From Streptomyces sp. 1-11 (GTDB lineage Bacteria > Actinomycetota > Actinomycetes > Streptomycetales > Streptomycetaceae), in contig NZ_BJTV01000002.1 in the NCBI RefSeq assembly GCF_007176755.1, positions 496,655 to 560,654 of the forward strand: DNA of 64,000 nucleotides. Reading direction: 5' to 3'. The number at the start of each line of letters is the position of its first letter. Position 1 is the first letter of the stretch. Both the position numbers and the translations under genes were made by a program. The notes under the pieces are model-generated. The model saw nothing but the letters and a program-made list of their open reading frames with translations, was not told where the DNA came from and did not search any database. Below, one piece after another: positions 50,320 to 59,008 of this stretch.

Positions 50320-51837
50320 TCAGCTCGCCGGTTCGTAGTCGAACCAGTCGAAGGCCGCTCGCCCCTCGGCGACGTACATGCCGATGACACGGCCGGTGAA
50401 CCCGCCGGCCACCTCGGTGGACAGATAACGGCCGTCGAGTTCGGCCGGTCGAACGATCCCTTCGGAAGTTTCGACGGAGAAGGCGATGGTGTCGGGGCCG
50501 CTCAGGGGCCGCGCCTGCCGGGTCGCCCTGATGTCGGCGGCCAGGGTGACCGGACCGGCCGGCACCGGGTGCTCGGCGACGCATCGGCGCACCGGGCCGA
50601 TCCGCACGATCACGGACGCCACTCCCCCGGCCACCTCCAGGTCGTAGTGGTGGGTGTCGTCCAGGCGGACGGACAGTCCGGCCCGCGCCGACGGCCCGGC
50701 GTCCAGCAGGACGGCGGCCCGGCAGTCGTGGTGCGACTGGCGGCGGCCGACGAAGGTGCGCCCGGACGGACCGGCGCCGCCGCCCACACCGCCGCCTTCG
50801 CCGCCGCCCACACCGTCGCCGGCGCCGTCGGCCGCGAGGGTGAGCCATCCCGGCCGCTCGGTCAGCGACCAGCAGCCGTCCGGGCGCCGTCGCGGCGAGA
50901 TCCAGTGCGGCGCGAGCCGCGTGCCGGTGAAGTCGTCGCGCGCCGGCGGCTGCTGGACGGGCGCCCAGGCGGCCGGCGCCGGGTGCCGCTCCCGCACCGG
51001 TCCGAGCCGGGGCCAGCCGTCCGCCCAGTCCACGGGCACCAGGAAGGTCTCGCGGCCGAGCACGTGGAACTCCGGGAAGCAGCCGCGCGGCCGCGTGCCC
51101 AGCAGCACCATCCACCAGCTGCCGTCGGCCGCCCGGACCAGGTCGCCGTGACCGGTGCACTGGACCGGCAGCCCGGTGCCGCGGTGGGACAGCAGCGGGT
51201 TGCCCGGCGCCGGCTCCCAGGGGCCGCGCGGCGAGCGGGCACGGGCGGCCGAGACACCGTGGCCGAGCGCGGTGCCGCCCTCGGCGATCAGCAGGTACCA
51301 CCAGTCGCCGATCCGGTACAGGTGCGGCGCCTCCGGGTCCCGGAGGCCGGTGCCGGACCAGGTGGGCAGCGGCCCTTCCAGCACCTCGCCGGTGCGCGGG
51401 TCGATCCGCGCGACGCTCACCCCGGCCAGGGCGCACCAGCAGTCACCGTCCTCGTCCCAGGCCAGGTCGGGGTCGATGCCGGGCAGGTCGATCCACACCG
51501 GGTCCGACCAGGGCCCCTCCGGGCGCTCGGCGGTGACGAGGAAGGTCCCGCCGGCGCCGACGGCCGTGCTGATGACGTGGAACAGCCCGTCGTGGTACCG
51601 GATGGTCGGCGCGTAGACGCCGCCGGAGGCGGGCACGGCGTCGGACAGCGTCAGCTGCCCCGGCCGGTCGAGGACGTTGCCGATCTGGCGCCAGTGCACC
51701 AGGTCGCGGCTGTGGAACAGCGGTATGCCGGGGAAGTACTCGAAGCTGGAGCACACCAGGTAGTGGTCGTCGCCCACCCGGCACACGCTCGGGTCGGGGT
51801 GGAAGCCGGGGATGACCGGATTGTCGTACGTCCGCAT
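50320..51837 (-). CDS. Cytoplasmic GH43 beta-xylosidase/alpha-L-arabinofuranosidase
   Basis: A 505-residue glycosidase without a signal peptide. The five-bladed propeller (1-~310) has the GH43 acids: base D in GFHPDPSV (~17), pKa-modulating D in GIDPDLAW (~130) and acid E in DPEAPHLYR (~180). A C-terminal beta-sandwich (~365-505) is joined by a Gly/Ala/Asp linker with the run VGGGEGGGVGGG. It would hydrolyse imported xylo-oligomers or remove arabinose. ATG at 51837 with GTGAGG six bases upstream; first gene of the locus, with its own operator. Confidence 0.92.
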   Translation of the reverse strand: MRTYDNPVIPGFHPDPSVCRVGDDHYLVCSSFEYFPGIPLFHSRDLVHWRQIGNVLDRPGQLTLSDAVPASGGVYAPTIRYHDGLFHVISTAVGAGGTFLVTAERPEGPWSDPVWIDLPGIDPDLAWDEDGDCWCALAGVSVARIDPRTGEVLEGPLPTWSGTGLRDPEAPHLYRIGDWWYLLIAEGGTALGHGVSAARARSPRGPWEPAPGNPLLSHRGTGLPVQCTGHGDLVRAADGSWWMVLLGTRPRGCFPEFHVLGRETFLVPVDWADGWPRLGPVRERHPAPAAWAPVQQPPARDDFTGTRLAPHWISPRRRPDGCWSLTERPGWLTLAADGAGDGVGGGEGGGVGGGAGPSGRTFVGRRQSHHDCRAAVLLDAGPSARAGLSVRLDDTHHYDLEVAGGVASVIVRIGPVRRCVAEHPVPAGPVTLAADIRATRQARPLSGPDTIAFSVETSEGIVRPAELDGRYLSTEVAGGFTGRVIGMYVAEGRAAFDWFDYEPAS

Positions 51838-51860
51838 GAACGCCTCACAGGTCACGGTGT

Positions 51861-51871
51861 CGAAAGTTTCG
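51861..51871. promoter_or_regulatory. CGAAA-G-TTTCG operator upstream of GH43
   Basis: Perfect 11-bp palindrome, 23 bases upstream of the GH43 ATG. Same motif as at 50149, so one regulator presumably represses both transcription units in the absence of xylan products. The regulator gene is not in the window. Confidence 0.78.
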
Positions 51872-52023
51872 ATTCCGGCGCCGAATTTTACTGAGCCGCG
51901 CCGCTCCGAGGGCCCGTTCGGCTGGTCCCGTCACGCGGTCGGGAGTGGGATGGGAGGTAGGCCCTGCGCGCGGGCATGGACGGGGGGACGGGCCCGCGGC
52001 GATCCGTGAGGAACGGTGAGGTC

Positions 52024-52551
52024 ATGTCCGGTTACGACACCCCGGCGGCCCGCGTGGTGGTCGGCGTGAGCGGTTCCCTCGGCAGCGTCACGGCCCTTCG
52101 CCGGGCGACCGCGCTGGCCCGGCGGCTGGGCGCCGAACTGTGGCCGGTGCTCGCCTGGGAGCCGCCCGGCGGCGACGCCACCGCGCGCCGCTCCCCCGCC
52201 GCCGCCCTGCTCGTCGAGGAGTGGCAGCGGCTGGCCAAGCAGCGCCTGGCCGCGGTGCTCGAGGAGATCTTCAGTGACGAGGGGCCGGGGGTGCCGATGC
52301 GCGCGGTCATCGTGCGCGGCACCCCGGGCCGGGCCCTGGTGGCGACCGCCGACCGGGAGAACGACCTGCTGGTGGTCGGCGCGGGCCGGCGCGGCCTGCA
52401 GCGGGCCTTCTCGGGTCACGTCTGCCGGCACTGCCTCGCCCACGCCCGCTGCCCGGTGCTGGCGGTGCCTCCGTCGCCGCTCGAGTCGGACCTGGTGGCC
52501 GTCCACCGGCGCAACGCGTGGCACCGGCGCATGGACACCAGGGATCTGTGA
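52024..52551 (+). CDS. Universal stress protein (UspA) family
   Basis: A 175-residue single-domain Usp: VVVGVSGSLGSVTALRRATALARRL (~12-36) with the start of the nucleotide fold, VRGTPGRALVATA (~100) and the ATP-type motif VVGAGRRGLQRAFSGHVCRHCLAHARCPVLAVP (G-x2-G-x9-G region). Several Usp genes are usual in streptomycetes, linked to hypoxia and stationary phase. Divergent from the GH43 gene. ATG at 52024; an upstream in-frame ATG at 51976 would add a charged leader without a ribosome site. Confidence 0.87.
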   Translation: MSGYDTPAARVVVGVSGSLGSVTALRRATALARRLGAELWPVLAWEPPGGDATARRSPAAALLVEEWQRLAKQRLAAVLEEIFSDEGPGVPMRAVIVRGTPGRALVATADRENDLLVVGAGRRGLQRAFSGHVCRHCLAHARCPVLAVPPSPLESDLVAVHRRNAWHRRMDTRDL

Positions 52552-52862
52552 GGCGGGGCCGACCGCCCACTGCGGCTGCGGATCTCTTGGTGCGGGAGCA
52601 GCATGGAGGAGTCGTACGAGATGACGTTCGGTGCCCGCCGTCCTGTGGTCCGCGATCGCCCCTCCATTGCCCCCGACGCCCCTCCATCGGCCTCCGGCCT
52701 CCGCTTTTGCCGCTTCACCGACTCCCGCCGGGCCAGTCTTAACGCAAGATTGACGCCTCCCGGCCCCGACACCAAGGGCCACGGCGTCACTCTCTGCTTA
52801 CGCTGGTGTCGCCGTCCGCGTGATGGCCGGAAACCACTGAGCCGCACACCTGGAGCACGCCG
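52552..52862. other. 311-bp leader region upstream of the APC-type transporter
   Basis: No convincing gene. It holds the promoter of the transporter at 52863. TTGACG at 52750 could be a -35, but no matching -10 is visible. An imperfect TCTT..AAGA inverted repeat sits at 52737-52749. I searched by eye for the conserved segments of the c-di-AMP (ydaO) riboswitch, because K+/APC transporters may carry one, and did not find them. Confidence 0.45.
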
Positions 52863-54818
52863 ATGGCCACGACCGAGCACCCCCCGCCCAGTCGCCTGCG
52901 CGCCTGGATGCTGGAGGGGCTGTCCGACATGGGCAAGGAGGGCGGCCACACCGGACCCCACGCCGTGCCTGAGGCCCCGCACCGGGGGCAGCGCTGGTGG
53001 CGGGTGATGTGCCTGACCGGTGTCGACTACTTCTCCACCCTCGGCTACCAGCCGGGCATCGCCGCCCTCGCGGCCGGCCTGCTCTCACCGATCGCGACGA
53101 TCGTCCTGGTGATCGTGACCCTGGCCGGCGCCCTGCCGGTCTACCGTCGGGTGGCCGAGGAGAGCCCGCACGGCGAGGGTTCCATCGCCATGCTCGAACG
53201 GCTGCTGTCGTTCTGGCAGGGCAAGCTCTTCGTGCTCACCCTGCTGGGCTTCGCGGCCACCGACTTCCTGATCACCATCACCCTGTCGGCCGCCGACGCC
53301 TCCACCCACCTGGTGGAGAACCCGCACCTGACCAGTGCGCTGCACGGCCACCAGATGGTGATCACCCTCTTCCTGGTCGCCCTGCTGGGCGCGGTGTTCC
53401 TCAAGGGCTTCCTCGAGGCGATCGGCGTCGCCGTCGCCCTGGTCGGCGTCTACCTCGCGCTCAACCTGGTCGTCGTGATCACCGGCCTCTGGCACGTCCT
53501 CACGGCCGGTCACGTGGTGGCCGACTGGGGCAGCGCCCTGATCGCGCAGCACGGCAACGTCTTCGTGATGATCGGGCTCGCCCTGATCGTCTTCCCCAAG
53601 CTCGCCCTCGGTCTGTCCGGCTTCGAGACCGGTGTGGCCGTCATGCCGCACGTCAGGGGCGAGGCCGGCGACACGGAGGAACGGCCGGCCGGCCGGATCC
53701 GGGACACCAAGAAGCTGCTGACCACCGCGGCTCTGATCATGAGCTGCTTCCTGATCGCCACCAGCTTCATCACCACGCTGCTGATCCCGGCGAACGAGTT
53801 CAGGCCCGGCGGCCAGGCCAACGGCCGCGCCCTGGCCTACCTCGCGCACGAGTACCTGGGCAGCGCGTTCGGCACGGTCTACGACATCTCGACGATCGCC
53901 ATCCTGTGGTTCGCCGGCGCGTCCGCGATGGCCGGACTGCTCAACCTGATGCCGCGCTACCTGCCCCGCTACGGCATGGCCCCGCACTGGGCGCGGGCGG
54001 TGCGCCCGATGGTCATCGTCTTCACCCTGATCGCCTTCCTGGTCACCTGGATCTTCGACGCGAACGTGGACAAGCAGGGCGGCGCCTACGCCACCGGCGT
54101 GCTGGTGCTGATCAGCTCCGCGGCGATCGCGGTGACCATCGCCGCGCGCAGGGCCGGGCAGCGGCACTGGAGCATCGCCTTCGCGGTCATCTCGGTGGTC
54201 TTCCTGTACACGACCGTGGTGAACGTCATCGAACGCCCGGACGGCGTGAAGATCGGCGCCTGCTTCATCGCCGGCATCATCCTCGTCTCCTTCCTGTCCC
54301 GGCTGGCCCGCGCCTTCGAGCTGCGCGTGACCAGCGTGACCCTCGACCCGATGGCGGAGCGGTTCATCCGGGACATGGCCAGCCGCAAGATGCGGTTCAT
54401 CGCGAACCAGCCCAACGACCGGGACAAGGCGGAGTACCGCGACAAGGTCGAGCAGATCCGGTCCGACAACGACATGCCGGAGCACGAGGACTTCGTCTTC
54501 GTCGAGGTGACGGTCACCGACCCCTCCGAGTTCGAGGCGGGCCTGACGGTGCGCGGCGAGGTCCTGCACAACCGCTACCGCGTGCTGACCGTGGAGTCCG
54601 CCTCCATCCCCAACGCCCTCGCCGCGCTCCTGCTGCACGCCCGCGACCTGACCGGCTGCACCCCGCACATCTACTTCGAGTGGACCGAGGGCAACCCGTT
54701 CGCCAACTTCCTGCGGTTCTTCCTCTTCGGCCAGGGCGAGGTCGCCCCGGTCACCCGTGAGGTCCTGCGCGAGGCGGAGCCGGACCGGTCCCGCCGCCCG
54801 CGCGTCCACACGGGCTGA
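52863..54818 (+). CDS. APC-superfamily transporter with long C-terminal domain (KUP/KimA-like)
   Basis: A 651-residue transporter: ~45 polar residues, twelve helices (~48-490) starting [29 protein letters not shown], then a ~160-residue cytoplasmic domain ([28 protein letters not shown] onward, ending near [17 protein letters not shown]). The architecture, with the TM core plus a nucleotide-sensing-like tail, is that of KUP/KimA K+ importers and related APC proteins. Amino acids are the alternative cargo. ATG at 52863, preceded by GGAG nine bases upstream; a strong hairpin follows. Confidence 0.78.
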   Translation: MATTEHPPPSRLRAWMLEGLSDMGKEGGHTGPHAVPEAPHRGQRWWRVMCLTGVDYFSTLGYQPGIAALAAGLLSPIATIVLVIVTLAGALPVYRRVAEESPHGEGSIAMLERLLSFWQGKLFVLTLLGFAATDFLITITLSAADASTHLVENPHLTSALHGHQMVITLFLVALLGAVFLKGFLEAIGVAVALVGVYLALNLVVVITGLWHVLTAGHVVADWGSALIAQHGNVFVMIGLALIVFPKLALGLSGFETGVAVMPHVRGEAGDTEERPAGRIRDTKKLLTTAALIMSCFLIATSFITTLLIPANEFRPGGQANGRALAYLAHEYLGSAFGTVYDISTIAILWFAGASAMAGLLNLMPRYLPRYGMAPHWARAVRPMVIVFTLIAFLVTWIFDANVDKQGGAYATGVLVLISSAAIAVTIAARRAGQRHWSIAFAVISVVFLYTTVVNVIERPDGVKIGACFIAGIILVSFLSRLARAFELRVTSVTLDPMAERFIRDMASRKMRFIANQPNDRDKAEYRDKVEQIRSDNDMPEHEDFVFVEVTVTDPSEFEAGLTVRGEVLHNRYRVLTVESASIPNALAALLLHARDLTGCTPHIYFEWTEGNPFANFLRFFLFGQGEVAPVTREVLREAEPDRSRRPRVHTG

Positions 54819-54849
54819 TGCCCGGGAGGCGGGCAGCGGGTGCCAGGCC

Positions 54850-54880
54850 GGCGCCGGCCTGCCGCGAAACGGCCGGCGCC
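54850..54880 (+). terminator. 10-bp hairpin after the APC transporter
   Basis: Perfect stem 54850-54859 with 54871-54880, 11-nt loop, 32 bases after the transporter stop. No U-tract. Confidence 0.65.
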
Positions 54881-54943
54881 GCGGGCGCGACCCGGCCGAC
54901 CCCATGTCCGTGGTCCCCGGGTGATGGCCCTATCGTGACCGGC

Positions 54944-55339
54944 ATGCAGTCCTACACGATCGGCCAGGCCGCGCGGCTGCTCGGCGTGAGCCCGGACACC
55001 GCTCGCCGCTGGGCGGACGCCGGGCGGGTGGCGACCCATCGCGACGAGGCCGGGCGGCGGCTCGTCGACGGCAAGGACCTCGCCGCGTTCTCGGTCGAAC
55101 TGGCCGGAACGGGCGCCGGCGACGAGGAAGCGCCCTACACCTCCGTGCGCAACGCCTTCCCCGGCATCGTCACCGCCATCAAGCTCGGCGACGTCGCCGC
55201 CCAGGTGGAGATCCAGGCGGGCCCGCACCGGCTGGTGTCGCTGCTGACCCGCGAGGCCGTGGAGGAACTGGGCCTGGAGGTCGGCATGGAGGCCACCGCG
55301 CGCGTGAAGTCCACCAACGTGCACATCGACCGGGTCTGA
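54944..55339 (+). CDS. MerR-type HTH/TOBE molybdate regulator
   Basis: A 131-residue protein fusing an excisionase/MerR helix-turn-helix (IGQAARLLGVSPDTARRWADAGRVATHRDEAGRRLVDG, ~4-41) to a molybdate-binding TOBE/Mop domain (SVRNAFPGIVTAIKLGDVAAQVEIQAG, ~66-92, ending STNVHIDR). It is an actinobacterial counterpart of ModE. It precedes a Mo-oxidoreductase gene (convergent) and modABC, which it probably controls. ATG at 54944. Confidence 0.87.
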   Translation: MQSYTIGQAARLLGVSPDTARRWADAGRVATHRDEAGRRLVDGKDLAAFSVELAGTGAGDEEAPYTSVRNAFPGIVTAIKLGDVAAQVEIQAGPHRLVSLLTREAVEELGLEVGMEATARVKSTNVHIDRV

Positions 55340-55373
55340 CCGGCTCCCGCCGCGAGCATCCGGCCCGGCGGGC

Positions 55374-55856
55374 TCATCCGGTGTGCGCGCGGCCGGCCGG
55401 GGCCGGCACAGGCGCGCCGAAGCCGTATCCCCCGTCGACCCGGATCGCCGTGATGCCGCTGACGTGCCGGGCCCCGCAGCGGTCCTGCGGGAGCACCAGT
55501 TGAGGGCCGGACGCGTCCAGCGGGGTGCCGTCGACCGTGACGGCGAGCAGCACGGCGGCGCCCGCGAAGTCGGGATCGATCTCCGCCCAGGACAGCACGG
55601 CGTGGTGGCCGTCCTCGCCGGTGACGGCGATCAGGAAACGCAACCGGTCCTTGCGCCGGACCGGGTCGAACGACGGCCCGGCGCCGGCGAGTACGTCGTG
55701 CAGCCGCGGCCCGCTGAACCGGTGGTGCTGGACGCCGCTGGTGGCGCACTCGAAGCTGACCGCGACCCGGTGCTGCGGCAGGCCGAGCAGGTCCGGCACG
55801 GTGAGCCGGGCGGGGCGCGACAGATCGCCGGTCAGGTCCAGTTCCGCGAGCGTCAC
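55374..55856 (-). CDS. Small molybdopterin-binding oxidoreductase (sulfite-oxidase fold)
   Basis: A 160-residue protein equal to the Mo-cofactor domain of the sulfite-oxidase/YedY family. The Mo-ligating cysteine sits in SFECATSGVQ (~39), with the following SGPRLHDVLAGAGP and a late LPQDRCGARHVSGITAIRV strand. It lacks the dimerisation domain and any export signal, so it is probably a cytoplasmic accessory of unknown substrate. GTG at 55856 with GGAGGTGG nine bases before it is the best start; a longer frame upstream has no ribosome site. Convergent with the regulator, divergent from modA. Confidence 0.78.
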   Translation of the reverse strand: MTLAELDLTGDLSRPARLTVPDLLGLPQHRVAVSFECATSGVQHHRFSGPRLHDVLAGAGPSFDPVRRKDRLRFLIAVTGEDGHHAVLSWAEIDPDFAGAAVLLAVTVDGTPLDASGPQLVLPQDRCGARHVSGITAIRVDGGYGFGAPVPAPAGRAHTG

Positions 55857-55938
55857 CTGCGACCACCTCCCGGATGACCGTACCCGGCAAGAGCCCCCGT
55901 ACAAACGCACATGCGAGCCCATTCAGCGAACGATGCTG

Positions 55939-55951
55939 CTCATGCGATGAG
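55939..55951. promoter_or_regulatory. CTCAT-GCG-ATGAG inverted repeat upstream of modA
   Basis: Perfect 5-bp arms around GCG in the region between the Mo-oxidoreductase and modA. Candidate binding site for the HTH-TOBE regulator; no match to the E. coli ModE palindrome (which is longer and A+T-rich) was seen. Confidence 0.45.
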
Positions 55952-56056
55952 ACAGGAGACTTCTGCCTGGCAGATGCGGCAGTATCATCGCGGCACGGCC
56001 GATGCGCGGCCGTGGCAGGGCGCGACGACTCGTTCGAGGACCTGAGGAGTAGATCC

Positions 56057-56884
56057 GTGATGACCCGTTCCGTGCGCCGGACCCGGCGGATGCTGCAGCT
56101 GGCCGGTGCGGGAGCCGCCGCCCTGATATCGCTGAGCGCCTGCTCCTCGTCCTCCGGCGACTCCCCGGCCGGCGGTTCCGGCGCCTCGGGCCAGGCGTCC
56201 GGGAAGCTGTCCGGCTCCGTCACGGTGTTCGCCGCGGCCTCGCTGAAGGAGAGCTTCACGACCCTCGGCAAGGAGTTCGAGAAGCAGCACCCCGGCACCG
56301 AGGTCAGCTTCAACTTCGGCGGCAGCGACACGCTCGCCGCGAGCATCACCAGCGGTGCGCCGGCCGATGTGTTCGCCGCCGCCAGCCCGAAGACGATGGC
56401 GATCGTGACGGACAAGAAGGACGCGGTGGGCGCCCCGGCGACCTTCGTGCGCAACCGGCTCGAGATCGCCACGCCGCCCGGCAATCCCGGCAAGGTGACC
56501 TCGCTCAAGGACCTCACCAGGTCCGGCCTCAAGGTCGTCCTGTGCGACAGGACGGTGCCGTGCGGCGCCGCGGCCCAGAAGGCCCTGGACGCCGGCGGCC
56601 TCGAGCTGACCCCGGTCTCCTACGAGCAGGACGTCAAGAGCGCCCTGACCAAGGTGGAGCTGAAGGAGGCCGACGCCGCCGTGGTCTACAGGACCGACGT
56701 GAAGGCGGCGGGCGACAAGGTGGAGGGCGTGGAGTTCCCCGAGTCGGCCAAGGCCGTCAACGACTACCCGATCGCCCTGCTGAAGAACGCGGGCAACGCC
56801 CCGGCGGCCAAGGCGTTCATCGCGCTGGTGCGCTCCGCCGAGGGCAGGCGGGTCCTGGGCGAGGCCGGGTTCCTCCAGCCGTGA
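56057..56884 (+). CDS. modA: Molybdate-binding lipoprotein ModA
   Basis: A 275-residue SBP: signal peptide with RRTRRMLQLAGAGAAALISLSAC and lipobox LSAC, then a Ser/Gly linker. ModA oxyanion-binding marks: VTVFAAASLKESF (~57-69), the PADVFAAA motif (~104), and the late Y-R-T-D-V (~215). It captures molybdate or tungstate. GTG at 56057 (GAGGAG seven bases upstream) is used; ATG at 56060 is equally possible. Its stop codon overlaps the modB GTG (GTGA), so the operon is translationally coupled. Confidence 0.93.
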   Translation: MMTRSVRRTRRMLQLAGAGAAALISLSACSSSSGDSPAGGSGASGQASGKLSGSVTVFAAASLKESFTTLGKEFEKQHPGTEVSFNFGGSDTLAASITSGAPADVFAAASPKTMAIVTDKKDAVGAPATFVRNRLEIATPPGNPGKVTSLKDLTRSGLKVVLCDRTVPCGAAAQKALDAGGLELTPVSYEQDVKSALTKVELKEADAAVVYRTDVKAAGDKVEGVEFPESAKAVNDYPIALLKNAGNAPAAKAFIALVRSAEGRRVLGEAGFLQP

Positions 56885-57726
56885 CCTCGCCGCGCAGGCC
56901 CGGCTCCGCGGCCGGCCCCCGCACGGGCGGGCCGCGGCGCCGACGCGCGCGCGGAGTGCCGCTGCCGCTGCTGGTGCCCGGTGTCGTGGCCCTGGCGTTC
57001 CTGCTGCTGCCCCTCCTGGCGCTGCTCGTCCGCGCCCCCTGGGGCAGCCTGCCCGACCAGCTGACCAGTGCGGAGGTGTGGCAGGCGCTCCAGCTGTCCC
57101 TGGTCACCGCCACGGCGGCGACCGGGGTCAGCCTCGTGCTGGGCGTGCCGCTGGCCTGGCTGCTGGCGCGCACCGACTTCCCCGGCCGCCGGCTCGTGCG
57201 GGCCCTGGTGACTCTGCCGCTGGTCCTGCCGCCGGTGGTGGGCGGCGTGGCCCTGCTGCTCGCCCTCGGACGCAACGGGGTGGTCGGCCGGTGGCTGGAC
57301 GCGTGGTTCGGGATCACCCTGCCCTTCACCACCGCCGGGGTGGTGATCGCGGAGGCGTTCGTCGCCATGCCGTTCCTGGTGATCAGCGTCGAGGGCACCC
57401 TGCGCGCCGCCGACCCGCGCTACGAGGAGGCGGCGACCACGCTCGGCGCCTCGCGGTTCACCGCGTTCCGCCGGGTCACCCTGCCGCTGATCGCCCCCGG
57501 CGTGGCCGCGGGCGCGGTCCTGGCGTGGGCCCGCGCACTCGGCGAGTTCGGCGCGACGATCACCTTCGCGGGCAACTTCCCCGGCCGTACCCAGACCATG
57601 CCCCTGGCCGTCTACCTCGCCCTGCAGAACGACCCGGAGGCGGCCATCTCCCTGAGCCTGGTGCTGCTTGCCGTGTCGATCGCGGTACTGGCCGGGCTGC
57701 GGGACCGGTGGCTGACGGGGACGTGA
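56881..57726 (+). CDS. modB: Molybdate ABC permease ModB
   Basis: A 281-residue permease with ~35 basic/Pro-rich residues before six helices. Marks include LPLVLPPVVGGVALLLALGRNG and the EAA loop YEEAATTLGASRFTAFRRVTLPLIAPG (~180-206), followed by ARALGEFGATITFAGN, characteristic of ModB/CysT. Couples with ModC to import molybdate. GTG start at 56881 overlaps modA's TGA. Confidence 0.94.
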   Translation: MTSPRRPGSAAGPRTGGPRRRRARGVPLPLLVPGVVALAFLLLPLLALLVRAPWGSLPDQLTSAEVWQALQLSLVTATAATGVSLVLGVPLAWLLARTDFPGRRLVRALVTLPLVLPPVVGGVALLLALGRNGVVGRWLDAWFGITLPFTTAGVVIAEAFVAMPFLVISVEGTLRAADPRYEEAATTLGASRFTAFRRVTLPLIAPGVAAGAVLAWARALGEFGATITFAGNFPGRTQTMPLAVYLALQNDPEAAISLSLVLLAVSIAVLAGLRDRWLTGT

Positions 57727-57733
57727 GGGCACG

Positions 57734-58981
57734 ATGGGACGAAGGGACCGGATGGGAGAGGCGGGCGAGGCGGACACGGAGGGCGAGGTGAGGACGGAGG
57801 GCGAAGTGACGACGGAGGGCGAAGTGACGACGGGGGGCGAAGTGAGGGCGGAAGCCGGCCCCGCGCGGGCACCGGCGACCGGCTCGGCTCCCCTGGGCGG
57901 CACGGACGCCCCCGCCGGAACCGGCCCGGAAGGCGCCGGCGGGCAGGGGCTCGACGCGCGGCTCGTCGTGGACCGGGGGGACTTCCGGCTCGACGTGGCC
58001 CTGACCGCGGCCCCAGGCGACGTCATCGCGCTGCTCGGCCCGAACGGCGCCGGGAAGACCACCGCCCTGCGCGCCCTCGCCGGGCTGCTCCCGCTCACCG
58101 GCGGGCACCTGCGTCTGGACGGCGCCTCGCTGGAACGCGTCCCGCCCGAGTCCCGCCCGGTCGGCGTCGTCTTCCAGGACTATCTGCTCTTCCCGCATCT
58201 GTCCGCCCTGGACAACGTGGCGTTCGGACCGCGCTGCCGAGGCGCCGGCAAGGCCGAGGCCCGCGCCGCGGCGGCCGCCTGGCTGGACCGGATGGGCCTC
58301 GCCGGGCACGCCGGTGCCAAGCCCCGGCGGCTGTCCGGCGGCCAGGCGCAGCGCGTCGCGCTCGCCCGCGCCCTGGCCACCAGGCCGCGGCTGCTGCTCC
58401 TGGACGAACCGCTCGCCGCGCTGGACGCCCGCACCCGTCTGGAGGTCCGCGCCCAGCTCCGCCGCCACCTGGCCGAGTTCGAGGCCGTCGCCGTGCTGGT
58501 CACGCACGACCCGCTGGACGCGATGGTGCTCGCGGACCGGCTGGTGGTCGTCGAGGACGGCCAGGTCGTGCAACAAGGGACTCCCGCGGAGACCGCCCGC
58601 CGGCCCCGGACCGACTACATCGCCCGGCTCGTCGGCCTCAACCTCTACCGGGGACGGGCCGGGGGGCCCACCGTGCGGCTGGACGCGGGCCCCTCGGTGA
58701 CGACCACGGAGGACCTGTCCGGGCCCGTGTTCGTGGCCTTCCCGCCGTCCGCGGTCACCCTCTTCCGGGACCGGCCCACCGGTGCGAGCGCCCGCAACCT
58801 GTGGGCTTGCGAGGTCGCCGGCCTGGAGACCCACGGCGACCAGATCCGCGCGGACCTCACCGGCGAACTCCCCCTCGCCGCCGACCTGACCACGGTCGCG
58901 GCCGCCGAACTGGACCTGCGTCCGGGTGCGTCGGTCTGGGCGACGGTGAAGGCGACGCAGACCCACGCGTACCCCGCCTGA
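57734..58981 (+). CDS. modC: Molybdate ABC ATPase ModC with repeat-derived N-terminal extension
   Basis: A 415-residue ATPase. Walker A GPNGAGKT (~102-109), Q-loop VFQDYLLFPHL, signature LSGGQ (~200-204), Walker B LLLLDEPLAALD (~223) and a switch His in THDP. The C-terminal ~90 residues form the TOBE domain that binds molybdate (LVGLNLYRGRAGG, VTLFRDRPTG). The first ~75 residues are absent from ordinary ModC and are acidic, low-complexity and encoded by an 18-bp tandem repeat. Start ATG at 57734 (GAGGG upstream) or 57752 (AAGGG upstream). Confidence 0.92.
   Translation: MGRRDRMGEAGEADTEGEVRTEGEVTTEGEVTTGGEVRAEAGPARAPATGSAPLGGTDAPAGTGPEGAGGQGLDARLVVDRGDFRLDVALTAAPGDVIALLGPNGAGKTTALRALAGLLPLTGGHLRLDGASLERVPPESRPVGVVFQDYLLFPHLSALDNVAFGPRCRGAGKAEARAAAAAWLDRMGLAGHAGAKPRRLSGGQAQRVALARALATRPRLLLLDEPLAALDARTRLEVRAQLRRHLAEFEAVAVLVTHDPLDAMVLADRLVVVEDGQVVQQGTPAETARRPRTDYIARLVGLNLYRGRAGGPTVRLDAGPSVTTTEDLSGPVFVAFPPSAVTLFRDRPTGASARNLWACEVAGLETHGDQIRADLTGELPLAADLTTVAAAELDLRPGASVWATVKATQTHAYPA
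57779..57850. repeat. 18-bp tandem repeat (4 copies) within modC
   Basis: Units 57779-57796, 57797-57814, 57815-57832 and 57833-57850. Units 2 and 3 are identical; units 1 and 4 differ at two or three bases. Each encodes six residues (EGEV[RT]T, last copy GGEVRA), keeping frame. Confidence 0.95.
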
Positions 58982-59008
58982 CGGGCGGGCCCTCTACGGT
59001 GGGTGCCC

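Noticed and set aside
47012..51436. Continuous 1474-codon frame on the minus strand
   Set aside because: Only its last ~275 codons are a gene (MalG-type permease). The rest is an out-of-frame shadow of GH43, the binding protein and the MalF-type permease, kept open by high G+C.
52552..52862. c-di-AMP (ydaO) riboswitch upstream of the APC-type transporter
   Set aside because: The conserved segments of that class are not present by eye; only a poor inverted repeat is seen.
52603..53007. 134-codon frame starting MEESYEMTFG
   Set aside because: It runs 145 bases into the transporter gene in another frame and has unlike codon use after the first ten codons.
55856..55922. Cys-containing 19-codon upstream ORF (begins MCVCTGALAG) overlapping the Mo-oxidoreductase start as GTGA
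   Set aside because: It lacks a ribosome-binding site and the GTGA overlap could be chance; cysteine leader peptides are tied to sulfur genes, and this gene is not clearly one.
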